This document shows positions 7,849 through 16,650 of a DNA stretch of 38,886 nucleotides, one piece after another. Below the pieces are notes generated by a model, which searched no databases, was not told the origin of the DNA, and saw only the letters and a program-made list of their open reading frames with translations. The stretch's first letter is position 1. Every line of letters starts with the position of its first letter. The translations under genes were made by a program, and so were the position numbers. This DNA comes from Haliscomenobacter sp. (GTDB lineage: Bacteria; Bacteroidota; Bacteroidia; Chitinophagales; Saprospiraceae): NCBI RefSeq assembly GCF_016718685.1, contig NZ_JADKCX010000056.1:1-38886 (forward strand). Direction: 5' to 3'.

Positions 7849-7891
7849 AAAGCTAAAATAAAACTTCATTTTCGCCAAAAATACCTGATCG

Positions 7892-8635
7892 ATGAAATTA
7901 CTGGTCTGTGTGAGCAAAACGCCCGACACCACTACCAAGATCGTTTTCAACGCCAGCAAAACGGAGCTGGATGCCAATGGGGTACAGTACATCATGAACC
8001 CATACGACGAGTGGTATGCCCTGGTGCGCGCCCTCGAATTGAAAGAAGCCCTGGGAGGTACAGTGACCCTGATTAACGTTGGTCCCGCCGACAATGACCA
8101 GGTGATCCGCAAAGGATTGGCCATTGGCGCTGACGATGCCGTGCGGATCGACTTAAACCCACAAAGTGCCCTCAGTGTGGCCTTCCAAATTGCGGAATAC
8201 GCCCGTCAGGAAAACTACGACATCATCCTTTTGGGCAAAGAAACCATCGACTACAATGGCTCCGAGATTGGTGCCATGATCGCTGAATACCTGGATCAAC
8301 CTTTCATTTCCTACGCCAGCAAGCTGGATACCAGTGATGGCAAAACCGCCAGCATTCAACGCGATATTGAAGGTGGGATGGAAGAACTGGAGGTAGACAC
8401 CCCTTTTGTGGTGAGTGCCGCCAAAGGTTTGGCCGAGCAGCGCATTCCCAACATGAAGGGCATCATGATGGCCAAATCCAAGTCGCTCAAAGTAGTTGCT
8501 CCGGCAGCGTTTGAAGACAAGGCTGTAACGGTGCAATACACCCTGCCCCCGGCCAAATCAGCCGTCAAAATGATTGCCCCAGACAATATGGAAGAGTTGG
8601 TGAAACTCTTGCACGAAGAAGCGAAAGTAATTTAA
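7892..8635 (+). CDS. etfB: Electron transfer flavoprotein subunit beta
   Basis: A 247-residue protein with the complete ETF-beta fold: MKLLVCVSKTPDTTTKIVF at the N-terminus, the adenine-nucleotide loop around DYNGSEIGAMIAEYL, and the family signature VDTPFVVSAAKGLAEQRIPN followed by MKGIMMAKSK (about residues 168-195). Together with EtfA it carries electrons from acyl-CoA and related dehydrogenases to the membrane ETF:quinone oxidoreductase. The beta subunit binds AMP and docks the dehydrogenase. Its length is normal. EtfA follows 98 bases downstream on the same strand. That gap is filled by a GTTCG hairpin, which may attenuate or stabilise the two-gene transcript. The start ATG is clear. Confidence 0.95.
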   Translation: MKLLVCVSKTPDTTTKIVFNASKTELDANGVQYIMNPYDEWYALVRALELKEALGGTVTLINVGPADNDQVIRKGLAIGADDAVRIDLNPQSALSVAFQIAEYARQENYDIILLGKETIDYNGSEIGAMIAEYLDQPFISYASKLDTSDGKTASIQRDIEGGMEELEVDTPFVVSAAKGLAEQRIPNMKGIMMAKSKSLKVVAPAAFEDKAVTVQYTLPPAKSAVKMIAPDNMEELVKLLHEEAKVI

Positions 8636-8646
8636 GTCATCATAAA

Positions 8647-8726
8647 AGGTTCGAAGGTTCGGAGTTCGAGGGTTCGGGGGTTATGGCTCCCGAACCCTAA
8701 AACCTAAAACCCCAAAACTCCAAAAC
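8647..8726. repeat. GTTCG-word intergenic hairpin, copy 2, between etfB and etfA
   Basis: The left arm (8647-8682) has AGGTTCGAAGGTTCGGAG and GAGGGTTCGGGGG words. The right arm (8687-8726) has CCCGAACCCTAAAACC and CCCCAAAACTCC words and pairs loosely. GTTCGAGGGTTCG (8664-8676) recurs at 21725-21737. It ends about eight bases before the etfA start and replaces a normal ribosome-binding spacer. Confidence 0.75.
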
Positions 8727-8733
8727 TCTTCTC

Positions 8734-9696
8734 ATGGTTCTCGTATTTGCAGAAAGCCAAAAAGGAAATTTCAAAAAGACTGCTTTTGAAGCCGTCACTT
8801 ACGGATATAAAACCGCGCAGGTCCTGGGCACCGAATGTGTTGCGCTTGCCCTGGGCAGTGCCAACAATGCTGCAGACCTTGGCCTTTATGGTGCAAGCAA
8901 GGTGCTGCACGTAGCCGATGCTGCGCTGGATCAATTCGACGGTCAGGTGTATGCCAAAGTTATAGCTGAGGTGAGCCAGCAAGTGGGAGCGAAAGTCATT
9001 GTACTGAGCCATACTTCCACGGGTAAGGCCATTCACGGGCGTTTGGCCGCGCGTTTGGACGCTGGTTCGGTAGCCGGTGTAAATAGCATTCCTACCGTGG
9101 ACGGTGGGTTCAAAGTGAAAAAAGGGGTATTCTCGGGCAAAGCCATTGCGGAATACGCCATCAATTCGGATGTAAAGATATTGTCCGTGATGGGCAATTC
9201 ACTACAACCCGCCATTGTAGGCAGCCCAGCCGCCATTGAAGCCGCGAATGTCGCAGTTCCGGCTAGCCGGGTGAAGGTGAAATCGGTCAGCCGCATCGAA
9301 GGCATTGTGCCACTTCCGGAAGCCGAACTGGTGGTTTCCGCAGGACGAGGCATGAAAGGCCCTGAAAACTGGGGCATCGTGGAAGATTTGGCCAATACCC
9401 TGGGGGCAACTACAGCTTGTTCTCGCCCGGTAGCTGACGTACACTGGCGTCCTCACCACGAACACGTGGGCCAAACCGGGATCGCTATCCGCCCCAATCT
9501 CTATATCGCCATCGGTATCTCCGGTGCGATTCAACACTTCGCCGGGGTCAACAACTCCAAAACCATTGTGGTGATTAACAAAGATCCAGAAGCACCTTTC
9601 TTTAAAGCTGCTGATTATGGCGTGGTGGGCGATCTTTTTGAGGTGGTGCCACAGCTAACGGAAGCCGTTAAGAAGTTCAAGGCGGCGCAAGGTTGA
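8734..9696 (+). CDS. etfA: Electron transfer flavoprotein subunit alpha
   Basis: A 320-residue protein, the usual length. The N-terminal ETF domain starts MVLVFAESQKGNFKK. The C-terminal FAD domain (about residues 195-320) has the SAGRGMKGPENW loop, CSRPVADVHWRPHH, QTGIAIRPNLYIAIGISG, IQHFAGVNNSKTIVVINKDP and APFFKAADYGVVGDLFEVVP, covering the conserved FAD contacts. It pairs with EtfB to shuttle electrons from beta-oxidation and amino-acid dehydrogenases to quinone. It appears intact and is probably co-transcribed with etfB in spite of the hairpin between them. The 3' end faces the convergent T9SS protein gene. Confidence 0.95.
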   Translation: MVLVFAESQKGNFKKTAFEAVTYGYKTAQVLGTECVALALGSANNAADLGLYGASKVLHVADAALDQFDGQVYAKVIAEVSQQVGAKVIVLSHTSTGKAIHGRLAARLDAGSVAGVNSIPTVDGGFKVKKGVFSGKAIAEYAINSDVKILSVMGNSLQPAIVGSPAAIEAANVAVPASRVKVKSVSRIEGIVPLPEAELVVSAGRGMKGPENWGIVEDLANTLGATTACSRPVADVHWRPHHEHVGQTGIAIRPNLYIAIGISGAIQHFAGVNNSKTIVVINKDPEAPFFKAADYGVVGDLFEVVPQLTEAVKKFKAAQG

Positions 9697-9708
9697 TGGT
9701 TGGTTTTA

Positions 9709-9763
9709 TTTCGCAGATTTCACATCAGATTTTACGCAGAAAGCCTGTGAAAATCTGCCGAAA
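9709..9763. terminator. Inverted repeat between convergent genes
   Basis: TTTCGCAGATTTCACA (9709-9724) pairs with TGTGAAAATCTGCCGAAA (9746-9763), with two single-base bulges. It sits in the 76-base gap between the ends of etfA and the T9SS gene, as expected for a bidirectional terminator. Its CGCAGATT words resemble the CGCACAGATT words of the hairpin at 28097. Confidence 0.5.
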
Positions 9764-9772
9764 CCCCTAAAA

Positions 9773-11395
9773 CTATCTCACCAGTGTCACGCCCCCGTAA
9801 CGCACATGTTCCCGACCATCTTCCAATAAAAGGGTAACGACGTAGGTATAAAGCCCTACTGGCGCGGCCTCGCTGCGTATTGTACCATCCCAAAAGGCGG
9901 AGCTGTCTCCCGGAGGTACATCTTTGACCGACCAAGCCATTCCTCCCCAACGGTCAAATACATGAAAAGCGACGATTCTTTTGAGTTCTGATCCGCCATA
10001 GAAACCAAAGCGGTCGTTTTTGCCATCGTCGTTGGGGCTAAATCCGGTAGGAAAAAAAATGCGGTAAAAATCCAGGTGCAGCAACACCGTACTATCGCAA
10101 CCTATCGCCGATTTGAGGGTAGAAAGAAACTCCCCGGGTGAACCAAACAAGCGAGTGCCCACCTTAAATTGCTCTCCTTCCAGGATGCGGGCCTGTACCG
10201 TGTCCATCAAATCGTCTTCGATACTCAGGCTCAAGCGAACAATGCTGTCACAATTGTGGATGGTTTTGACCGTATCAATGTATTCCCCCGCTGAACTTAA
10301 CTTATGTTGGTTGAAATTGTAGGCAGTACCCGGGCAAATTTTTGCGGCCACAAAATTGGTAGAACGTGGATACAAATGATTGTACGCCTGGGTTACTTTA
10401 CAGCCCTCTTCGTCACTGATGCGCACCTGGTATTTTCCTTCTCCCGTTTTTACCTGCAAAGTTGGTTTGGTTTCGCCTACGAGCGCCACGCCATCTTTAT
10501 ACCATTGGTAAGCATAACCTTCAATGACCGGGATATCCAGAAAAAACTGATCCGTGCAAGGATAACCTTTGGCGCTGATGACATAGTCAAAATTGCGCTG
10601 TTCGTCCAACACCAAATTGTCGAAAAAATAGTAAGGATTGATTGCGGTCGCTGACACATCACAATCGGGTCCAATGGCCATCGCGTGAATGTTTTGCTTA
10701 GGCGTTACGTTAATTTCTTTGAGCAACCATTCCTTGTTTCCGCTAATGGGAACCCGGCCCAATTCCACCCAACCTGGGCCATTGAGTGGACATCCATGGG
10801 CAGTATTGCCTTTGCCAAAAGGCAAGGATGCGCAATCCGTTGCACCATAAAATACAATGTTGGTCGGAGGGGAATTTATCGCATCAGTGAAACCTACCCA
10901 AAATTTGAACTTGTAGGCCGTATTGGCTTTTAACGGCCCCAGAAGACAGGCACCCGCGTATTCCTTCCATTGGGGATCGGCCATTTGGTTGAAACGACCA
11001 TTGCGAAAACCTACTACTGCCTCACCGTCGGGGAAGGGGAGGGGAGGAGGCAGGTTCTGCCAGCCCATCCATCCACAGGTATGCAAATAATCGGTGGTTG
11101 GTTCAGAGGCTTGGATCCAGGTGTCGGCGCAATTGAGTTGACTTTGGCTTTGAGGACAACAATTCATGGCCTCAAAAGAAGGATTGGGAATCAGTGACTT
11201 GGGTTGAATGATCGCACAAGTACAATCAGGATCGTTGAGATCAACCAATCCATCACCATCATCGTCGCGACCATTGTCACAAATTTCATCTGCCTGAGTT
11301 CCATCAGGTGCGGAATTTTCGGCGTGGGTGATAAACGGCGCATGTTGTAAGGTGAAAAATACCAGCAATGCAACATACTTGGGCAGCCTCCTCAT
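9773..11395 (-). CDS. Secreted T9SS-type-B (CHU_C) sorting-domain protein
   Basis: A 540-residue protein with a Sec signal peptide (MRRLPKYVALLVFFTLQHAP, cleaved near THA). It has an acidic, Asp-rich DDDGDGLVDLNDPDC segment (about residues 43-58) that may bind calcium. A Cys-rich domain beginning NPSFEAMNCCP resembles carbohydrate-binding or jelly-roll modules. Ig-like repeats containing CDSIVRLSLSI and CDSTVLLHLDF follow. The last 90 residues hold FFPTGFSPNDDGKNDRF, FHVFDRWGG, WDGT and APVGLYTYVV, which is the gliding-motility-associated C-terminal (CHU_C) domain used as a type IX secretion signal. It would cross the outer membrane and be anchored or released. No catalytic site is visible, so an adhesin or binding role is likely. 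Confidence 0.88.
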   Translation of the reverse strand: MRRLPKYVALLVFFTLQHAPFITHAENSAPDGTQADEICDNGRDDDGDGLVDLNDPDCTCAIIQPKSLIPNPSFEAMNCCPQSQSQLNCADTWIQASEPTTDYLHTCGWMGWQNLPPPLPFPDGEAVVGFRNGRFNQMADPQWKEYAGACLLGPLKANTAYKFKFWVGFTDAINSPPTNIVFYGATDCASLPFGKGNTAHGCPLNGPGWVELGRVPISGNKEWLLKEINVTPKQNIHAMAIGPDCDVSATAINPYYFFDNLVLDEQRNFDYVISAKGYPCTDQFFLDIPVIEGYAYQWYKDGVALVGETKPTLQVKTGEGKYQVRISDEEGCKVTQAYNHLYPRSTNFVAAKICPGTAYNFNQHKLSSAGEYIDTVKTIHNCDSIVRLSLSIEDDLMDTVQARILEGEQFKVGTRLFGSPGEFLSTLKSAIGCDSTVLLHLDFYRIFFPTGFSPNDDGKNDRFGFYGGSELKRIVAFHVFDRWGGMAWSVKDVPPGDSSAFWDGTIRSEAAPVGLYTYVVTLLLEDGREHVRYGGVTLVR

Positions 11396-11573
11396 GGTGT
11401 TGGGTTAATCTGCTGCCTAAATTACTCGTTTACATGGAAAATGCAGCGCTTTGGTTGGAAAAAATCATTTGGACTGTTTGAATACCACAACAAAAGCAGA
11501 TAAGATAAGCACAATATTTTTAAGTTTATGAAGGTTTTGCTTACATTGGATGCTCCAAATGAAGTATACATAC

Positions 11574-12269
11574 ATGACTGAAGCGACTTTTACTTACCGT
11601 GCTGATTCCTTTAAAGTAGCCATAGACTGCATCCTCTTGGGTTTTGACCAAAGAGAACTGAAAATACTGCTCATCCACCGCAATTTTGAGCCAGCCAAAG
11701 GCAGTTGGTCTTTGATGGGGGGCTTTTTGAATAAGGACGAAAGTTTAAACGATGGCGCCAAGCGGATTCTGTACCAATTGACGGGCTTGGAAGACATTTA
11801 TCTGGAGCAAATTTTTGTATTTGGTGACATCAATCGTGATCCAGTTGAACGTGTCCTTTCAGTGTGCTTTTACGCCCTTATCAAAATCGAAGATTACGAT
11901 GAAACCCTGGGCAAAAGCCATGACGCCCATTGGTTTCCAGTGCAAAAAAGGCCAAAACTGGTTTTTGACCACGAAGAAATGGTAGAAGCGACCCTAAACC
12001 GCCTGCGTCGCCGGGCAGGCTATCAACCCATTGGTTTCGAGTTGTTGCCCGAAAAATTCACCATGATGCAATTGCTCAATTTGTACGAAGCCATTTACCA
12101 GCGTTCTTTCGATGTGGGCAATTTTAGCAAGAAAATTTTGTCCCTGGGTATCCTAGAGAAAACAGATGAAAAACTGCGTGGAGGATCAAAAAAAGGATCT
12201 TATCTGTATTCCTTTGACCAGGAGCGTTACGATAGTGTCAAAGAAAAAGGATTTAGGATTATAGGATAA
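11574..12269 (+). CDS. Nudix-type transcriptional regulator of the NrtR/AraR family
   Basis: The N-terminal Nudix domain starts MTEATFTYRADSFKVAIDCI and has a Nudix box at GGFLNKDESLNDGAKRILYQ. The catalytic REUxEE is replaced by RILYQL, so hydrolysis should be lost and the domain likely binds an effector. The C-terminal winged helix (FTMMQLLNLYEAIYQRSFDV, then FSKKILSLGILEK, about the last 90 residues) would bind DNA. In Bacteroides a protein of this family (AraR) senses L-arabinose and represses pentose genes. Here the gene faces the ara operon tail to tail, which supports that role. An in-frame ATG at 11550 exists, but I prefer 11574 because family members begin near the TFTYRADSF strand. 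Nothing looks broken. Confidence 0.85.
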   Translation: MTEATFTYRADSFKVAIDCILLGFDQRELKILLIHRNFEPAKGSWSLMGGFLNKDESLNDGAKRILYQLTGLEDIYLEQIFVFGDINRDPVERVLSVCFYALIKIEDYDETLGKSHDAHWFPVQKRPKLVFDHEEMVEATLNRLRRRAGYQPIGFELLPEKFTMMQLLNLYEAIYQRSFDVGNFSKKILSLGILEKTDEKLRGGSKKGSYLYSFDQERYDSVKEKGFRIIG

Positions 12270-12275
12270 CTTTAA

Positions 12276-12362
12276 ATGACGAATTTTTCGAATGACGATT
12301 AACGAATAATTGCCAACTTATGGCATTATTCGTCAATCGTCATTCGTATTTCGTCATTTTGA
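12276..12362. repeat. Intergenic hairpin of ACGAATGACGATT-type words
   Basis: The left arm AATGACGAATTTTTCGAATG... to ...AATTGCCA pairs over about 38 bases with the right arm TGGCATTATTCG... to ...TTCGTCATT around a tiny ACTTA loop. It lies exactly between the convergent regulator and symporter genes and can serve as a bidirectional terminator. The 19-base word ATTATTCGTCAATCGTCAT here (about 12325-12343) is identical to 2857-2875. Confidence 0.8.
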
Positions 12363-12365
12363 ATA

Positions 12366-14063
12366 CTACCAAAACTTGATGTAAATCGCAGTCAAAATCA
12401 AAACCGTTGCCACAATCATGACCATGATTGCCGGTTTCACCTTGAACATTTCAGTATCCAATTCAAATGCCTTGGGATTTACTTTGGGACCAAACAGACT
12501 CATGATGATCATCACGAGCATGGTGAAGCCAAAAGCCAAACCCATACAAATCAGGAAGGGGATCTCGTAAGCACCTTTGCCATTAGGAAAGGCTGTGTAC
12601 AAAATGGTTTCGTTGCCGAATACAGCCGGAGCGTATTCGTTAAAAAATACTGAAAGCACAAAGCCGACCAATACCCCCGCAACTGCTGCCGCGCCTGTGG
12701 TGCGTTTCCAGAACATGCCCAACAGGAACATGGCAAATACCCCTGGACTAATGAAACCCGTATACTTCTGGATAAAAGTAAAACCCCCAGCGCCACCAAT
12801 GCCAAGTAAATCATTCCAGGTCAGGGCAATTGCCAAAAGCATGGAGGCAACAATTGCGAGTCGCCCTACCCAAACCAGTTTGCGGTCGTCGGCATCTTTT
12901 TCAAAGTATTTCTTATAAATATCCAGCGTGAAAATGGTCGAAATACTATTGGCTTTACCCGCCAATGAAGCCACAATAGCCGCCGTAAGCGCCGCCATGG
13001 ACAAACCTTTTAAGCCCGTAGGTAAAAAAGTCAGAATGGCTGAGTAGGCGTTGTCTGCCAGGAATTTGCCGTCGGGGGCCATTTGTTCCTGTAATGCACC
13101 ATTCTGGTACAAAACATACGCAGCAATACCCGGCAACATCACGATAATGGGCATCATCAATTTTAAAAAACCTGCAAACAAAATCCCGGTGCGCGCAGTG
13201 TTGATGTCAGCACCCAAAGCGCGTTGAGTGATGTACTGATTACAGCCCCAATAGTTTAGGTTGACAATCCATTGACCCGCTGCATACATGGCGATCCCCG
13301 GAAGCAAGAGGTATTTGTTGATGTAATCCTGAGAGGAATCAACGGTTGGTTTGGCCAAAATCATGTGAAAATGGTCATCGGCTTTTTCCATCAGCAAATT
13401 GAAACCGGCGAAGATGTTGTGTCCCATGCCAAATTTCTCACTGACCATGTCAAGCGCCAGCCAGGTGGTCGCTAAGCCGCCGATGATGAGCACCAAAACC
13501 TGCAATACATCGGTATAACCGATTACTTTCATGCCTCCGATGGTGATGATCAGGGCAAAAACGGCCAGACCAATCATGATCAGGTGGAAGTATCCTCCAC
13601 CAATCAGGTTGTTGATGGCCAAAGCCCCCAAAAACAGGATCGAAGTGAGGTTGACGAAGATGTACAAAAACAACCAAAAAATGGTCATGATCATGCTCAC
13701 CGTTTCGTTGTACCGGGTTTTTAGAAACTGGGGCATGGTGTAAATGTGGTTCTTCAAATAAATCGGCATGAAGAACACGGCTACGATGATCAACGCAATA
13801 GCAGCGATCCATTCATAAGCTGCAACGGCGATACCGACAAAAAAACCATTTCCGGACATCCCGATAAACTGCTCCGCTGAAATATTGGAGGCAATCAGGG
13901 AAGCGCCAATGGCCCACCAGGTGAGTGAACCCTCGGCCAGAAAAAAATCGGTGGTGGTGGTTTCCGTTTTCTTTTTGCGGTTGTACACCCAGTATCCATA
14001 CCCGGCAACCAGAAAAAAGTAAGCCAAAAAAACCAGGTAGTCCACCGTTTGAAGACTTTGCAT
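12366..14063 (-). CDS. Sodium/sugar symporter, SSS (SGLT) family
   Basis: A 565-residue membrane protein with about fourteen hydrophobic segments of the LeuT-fold SSS family. Visible landmarks are DYLVFLAYFF at the start, FFLAEGSLTWWAIGASLIAS and NISAEQFIGMSG (the TM1 unwound region shared with vSGLT), WQWIVN-like GQWIVNLNYWGCNQYITQRAL (TM6 sugar-gate region; cited here in overlapping pieces: GQWIVNLNYW and CNQYITQRAL), and LAGKANSISTIFTLDIYKKY (TM8 with the Na+-site Ser/Thr). It would import a sugar with Na+. It is the last gene of the ara series, 62 bases after araA, so L-arabinose is the likely substrate. The family also carries galactose, glucose and myo-inositol. Its end meets the regulator gene across a hairpin. 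Confidence 0.88.
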   Translation of the reverse strand: MQSLQTVDYLVFLAYFFLVAGYGYWVYNRKKKTETTTTDFFLAEGSLTWWAIGASLIASNISAEQFIGMSGNGFFVGIAVAAYEWIAAIALIIVAVFFMPIYLKNHIYTMPQFLKTRYNETVSMIMTIFWLFLYIFVNLTSILFLGALAINNLIGGGYFHLIMIGLAVFALIITIGGMKVIGYTDVLQVLVLIIGGLATTWLALDMVSEKFGMGHNIFAGFNLLMEKADDHFHMILAKPTVDSSQDYINKYLLLPGIAMYAAGQWIVNLNYWGCNQYITQRALGADINTARTGILFAGFLKLMMPIIVMLPGIAAYVLYQNGALQEQMAPDGKFLADNAYSAILTFLPTGLKGLSMAALTAAIVASLAGKANSISTIFTLDIYKKYFEKDADDRKLVWVGRLAIVASMLLAIALTWNDLLGIGGAGGFTFIQKYTGFISPGVFAMFLLGMFWKRTTGAAAVAGVLVGFVLSVFFNEYAPAVFGNETILYTAFPNGKGAYEIPFLICMGLAFGFTMLVMIIMSLFGPKVNPKAFELDTEMFKVKPAIMVMIVATVLILTAIYIKFW

Positions 14064-14125
14064 TGATCTAAATGTTTTGTTGTTTGTTAATTTATGAAGG
14101 GTGCGAAAATAGGTAATTGCTTTGA

Positions 14126-15622
14126 TTAACGGTGGCTGTAATACACTTCATTCCAGCGCAACTCGTTTTTGAAATCGTACAAATTGGTGCGTTCATTGAT
14201 GAGCAAGTATTCGATGCCAGCGATCTCTGCAAAGTCAGCCAAATACTCATTGCTGAGGTTTTGGCTATAACAGGTATGGTGGGCCCCTCCGGCCAGAATC
14301 CAGGCGGCGGCACCAGTCTTGAGGTCGGGTTTTACTTTCCAGAGCACCCGAGCCACGGGTAGTTTGGGCAGGTCTTGAGCAGGTTCGATGGCCTCCACTT
14401 CGTTGACAATCAATCGGAAGCGATTACCCATGTCGACGATGGAGGCATTGAGTGCTGGTCCTGCTGCACAGTTGAACACCAAACGCACCGGATCGGCTTT
14501 GCCACCAATACCCAGTGGGTGAACCTCGCAGCTCGGTTTTTTTGCGGCAATGGAAGGACAAATTTCGAGCATGTGTGCGCCCAAAACCTGCATGTTGTCG
14601 GGTTGGAAATGATAGGTATAGTCTTCCATAAAGGAGTTTCCACCAGGTAAACCAGCGGCCATTACTTTCATAGCGCGTACGAGTGCAGCGGTTTTCCAGT
14701 CGCCTTCACCCCCAAACCCGTAACCAGCGGCCATCAGACGTTGGGAAGCAATACCGGGCAATTGGATCATGCCATGCAAGTCTTCAAAAGTATCGGTAAA
14801 ACCCTTGAAGTTGCCATTTTTCAAAAAAGTAGCCATTCCGACTTCAATGCGGGCAGCTTCAATGAGCGAGTTACGCTGGTCACCACCTTTTAACAAACTT
14901 GCGGAAAGGGTGTATGCTGATTCGTATTCCTCGATCAGCTGCTCGATTTCTGCATCGCTTACCGCATTGATGACTTGTACCAGATCACCAACGCCGTGGG
15001 TATTGACGGAGTAGCCAAACTTGATTTCGGCCTCTACTTTGTCTCCTTCGGTAACGGCTACCTGGCGCATGTTGTCGCCAAAACGGACAAATTTGCCTCC
15101 TTGCCAATCATGCCATGCGGCAGCTACCCGGCTCCAGACGCCCAGGCGCTCTTGCACTTCGGGGTCTTGCCAGTGGCCGACTACCACTTTGCGACTGAGG
15201 CGCATGCGAGCGCCAATGAATCCAAACTCACGGTCGCCATGTGCCGATTGGTTCAGGTTCATGAAGTCCATGTCAATGCTTGACCAAGGGATATCCCGGT
15301 TGAATTGGGTATGTAAATGCGCCAGGGGCTTACGTAAAATTTTCAAGCCGTTGATCCACATTTTGGCCGGAGAAAAGGTGTGCATCCAGCAGATCAGGCC
15401 GATGCACTGCGGCGCAGAGTTTGCTTCAATGACCAGCTTGGAAATTTCTTCTGGCCCAACCACGATGGGTTTAAATACCACTTTGACAGGTATTTGGCCA
15501 GAGGCATCCAATGCTTTAGCAATGGTTTCCGCATTTTGAGCCACTTGCTTGAGCGTTTCAGGCCCGTAGAGGTGCTGACTGCCGGTGACGAACCAGGCTT
15601 CGAGGTGTTTGAGTTGAATCAT
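14126..15622 (-). CDS. araA: L-arabinose isomerase
   Basis: A 498-residue enzyme converting L-arabinose to L-ribulose in the cytosol. Its length and text match AraA throughout: FVTGSQHLYGPETL at the N-terminus, CIGLICWMHTFSPAKMWI, HGDREFGFIGARMR and GGDQRNSLIEAARIE. The catalytic and Mn2+ ligands known from E. coli AraA (two Glu, two His) are present in the expected contexts GYGFGGEGDWKTAAL, GGNSFMEDYTYHF, GAHMLEICPS and LAGGAHHTCYS. It is preceded 174 bases upstream by araD and followed by the SSS symporter, all on one strand. The gap to araD holds a CCAATATCC-word hairpin, so coupling within the operon may be graded. No damage is seen. Confidence 0.97.
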   Translation of the reverse strand: MIQLKHLEAWFVTGSQHLYGPETLKQVAQNAETIAKALDASGQIPVKVVFKPIVVGPEEISKLVIEANSAPQCIGLICWMHTFSPAKMWINGLKILRKPLAHLHTQFNRDIPWSSIDMDFMNLNQSAHGDREFGFIGARMRLSRKVVVGHWQDPEVQERLGVWSRVAAAWHDWQGGKFVRFGDNMRQVAVTEGDKVEAEIKFGYSVNTHGVGDLVQVINAVSDAEIEQLIEEYESAYTLSASLLKGGDQRNSLIEAARIEVGMATFLKNGNFKGFTDTFEDLHGMIQLPGIASQRLMAAGYGFGGEGDWKTAALVRAMKVMAAGLPGGNSFMEDYTYHFQPDNMQVLGAHMLEICPSIAAKKPSCEVHPLGIGGKADPVRLVFNCAAGPALNASIVDMGNRFRLIVNEVEAIEPAQDLPKLPVARVLWKVKPDLKTGAAAWILAGGAHHTCYSQNLSNEYLADFAEIAGIEYLLINERTNLYDFKNELRWNEVYYSHR

Positions 15623-15636
15623 GGATTGTTGTTTTC

Positions 15637-15719
15637 AATATCCAATAACAAATATCCAATATTCAATGTCCGACGATAACAAGTGGTGATGTTGGGTTGG
15701 GTATTGGTTATTGGTTTGG
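15637..15719. repeat. Intergenic hairpin of CCAATAACAAATATCC-type words
   Basis: The left arm (15637-15665) contains AATATCCAATAACAAATATCC. The right arm (15693-15719) contains GGGTTGGGTATTGGTTATTGG. They pair imperfectly in the araD-araA gap. The structure resembles the other word hairpins, with a new word. Confidence 0.55.
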
Positions 15720-15796
15720 TGTGGTGGTTTGGGGGTTGTTTTTTTTATAAATAGAAGGGCGGGCTGGCACACCCTAACGCACAGCCTAACACCAAC

Positions 15797-16501
15797 TCAT
15801 TCTTGGCCATAATAGCTGGTCGTTCCGTGTTTGCGTTGATGGTGTTTTTGAATCAGGGCATCTTTGAGCCGGGGTACATCGGGACGGATGGTCACGCTGA
15901 GGTACGCCATACGGGCAACCTCTTCCAGCACGGCACTGTTGTACACCGCTTTTTCCACCGTTTTGCCCCAGGTAAATGGCGCGTGGTTGCCCACCAAAAT
16001 CATCTCCACTTCTTCGTAGCTATAGTTGCGGCGCTTGAAGTCGGCCATGATTTGGAAGCCCGTTTCGTGCTCGTAATTGCCTTTGATCATGGTATCGTCC
16101 ATTGGAGGGGCACAAGGTACGTCCACGGTGAGGTGGTCGGCGTGGGTAGTGCCCAGGATGGGGATGTCCAGCTGGGTTTGGGCCCAGGCCGTAGCGTAGG
16201 TGGAATGAGTATGCACAATACCTCCAATGTTTTCCCAGTATTTGTACAATACGGCGTGGGTTTTGGTATCAGAAGAGGGGCGTTTATTGCCTTCCACTAC
16301 CACGGCCTCGAAGTCGACAATGACGATGTCTTCAGGTTTCAGCGTGGCATAGGGTACACCGCTGGGTTTGATGGCAAAGACACCCGCCGAACGATCAGCC
16401 ACGCTGGCGTTGCCAAAGGTAAAGAGCACCAAACCCAGTTGGGGCAGTTGCATATTGGCTTCGTAACAGGCTTCTTTGATGCTTTGATAAGGACTTTTCA
16501 T
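15797..16501 (-). CDS. araD: L-ribulose-5-phosphate 4-epimerase
   Basis: A 234-residue class II aldolase/epimerase, the normal length for AraD. Substrate and metal motifs are visible: FTFGNASVADRSAG (phosphate loop), AIKPSGVPYATLKPEDIV, SSDTKTHAVLY, the zinc histidines in IVHTHSTYATAWAQ and the later LVGNHAPFTWG, GTTHADHLTVDVP, and the C-terminal SYYGQ. It interconverts L-ribulose 5-phosphate and D-xylulose 5-phosphate, passing arabinose carbon into the pentose phosphate pathway. It lies between araB and araA, in the order B-D-A, which differs from the enteric B-A-D order. The start ATG is clear and the gene is intact. Confidence 0.96.
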   Translation of the reverse strand: MKSPYQSIKEACYEANMQLPQLGLVLFTFGNASVADRSAGVFAIKPSGVPYATLKPEDIVIVDFEAVVVEGNKRPSSDTKTHAVLYKYWENIGGIVHTHSTYATAWAQTQLDIPILGTTHADHLTVDVPCAPPMDDTMIKGNYEHETGFQIMADFKRRNYSYEEVEMILVGNHAPFTWGKTVEKAVYNSAVLEEVARMAYLSVTIRPDVPRLKDALIQKHHQRKHGTTSYYGQE

Positions 16502-16534
16502 GTTGGGTTGTTTTCCGGGCAGCTTCGCTGCGGT

Positions 16535-16647
16535 TTTTCACCACCTAAGAAACTAAAGATACCTAAGCTACACCTTAGTGCAGTTACTTAATCATCATTA
16601 CTGTGGTGCCCCTTAGGTGTCTTTAGTTTCTTAGGTGGTGAAAAAAA
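16535..16647. repeat. Intergenic hairpin between araB and araD
   Basis: The left arm starts TTTTTCACCACCTAAGAAAC and continues to CCTAAG (16535-16567). It pairs almost perfectly with the right arm CCTTAGGTGTCTTTAGTTTC... to ...GGTGGTGAAAAAAA (about 16611-16647), one internal mismatch in over 30 pairs. The loop can extend pairing weakly. It is within the ara transcription unit, directly after the araB stop, so it may tune the ratio of kinase to epimerase. Confidence 0.8.
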
Positions 16648-16650
16648 CAT

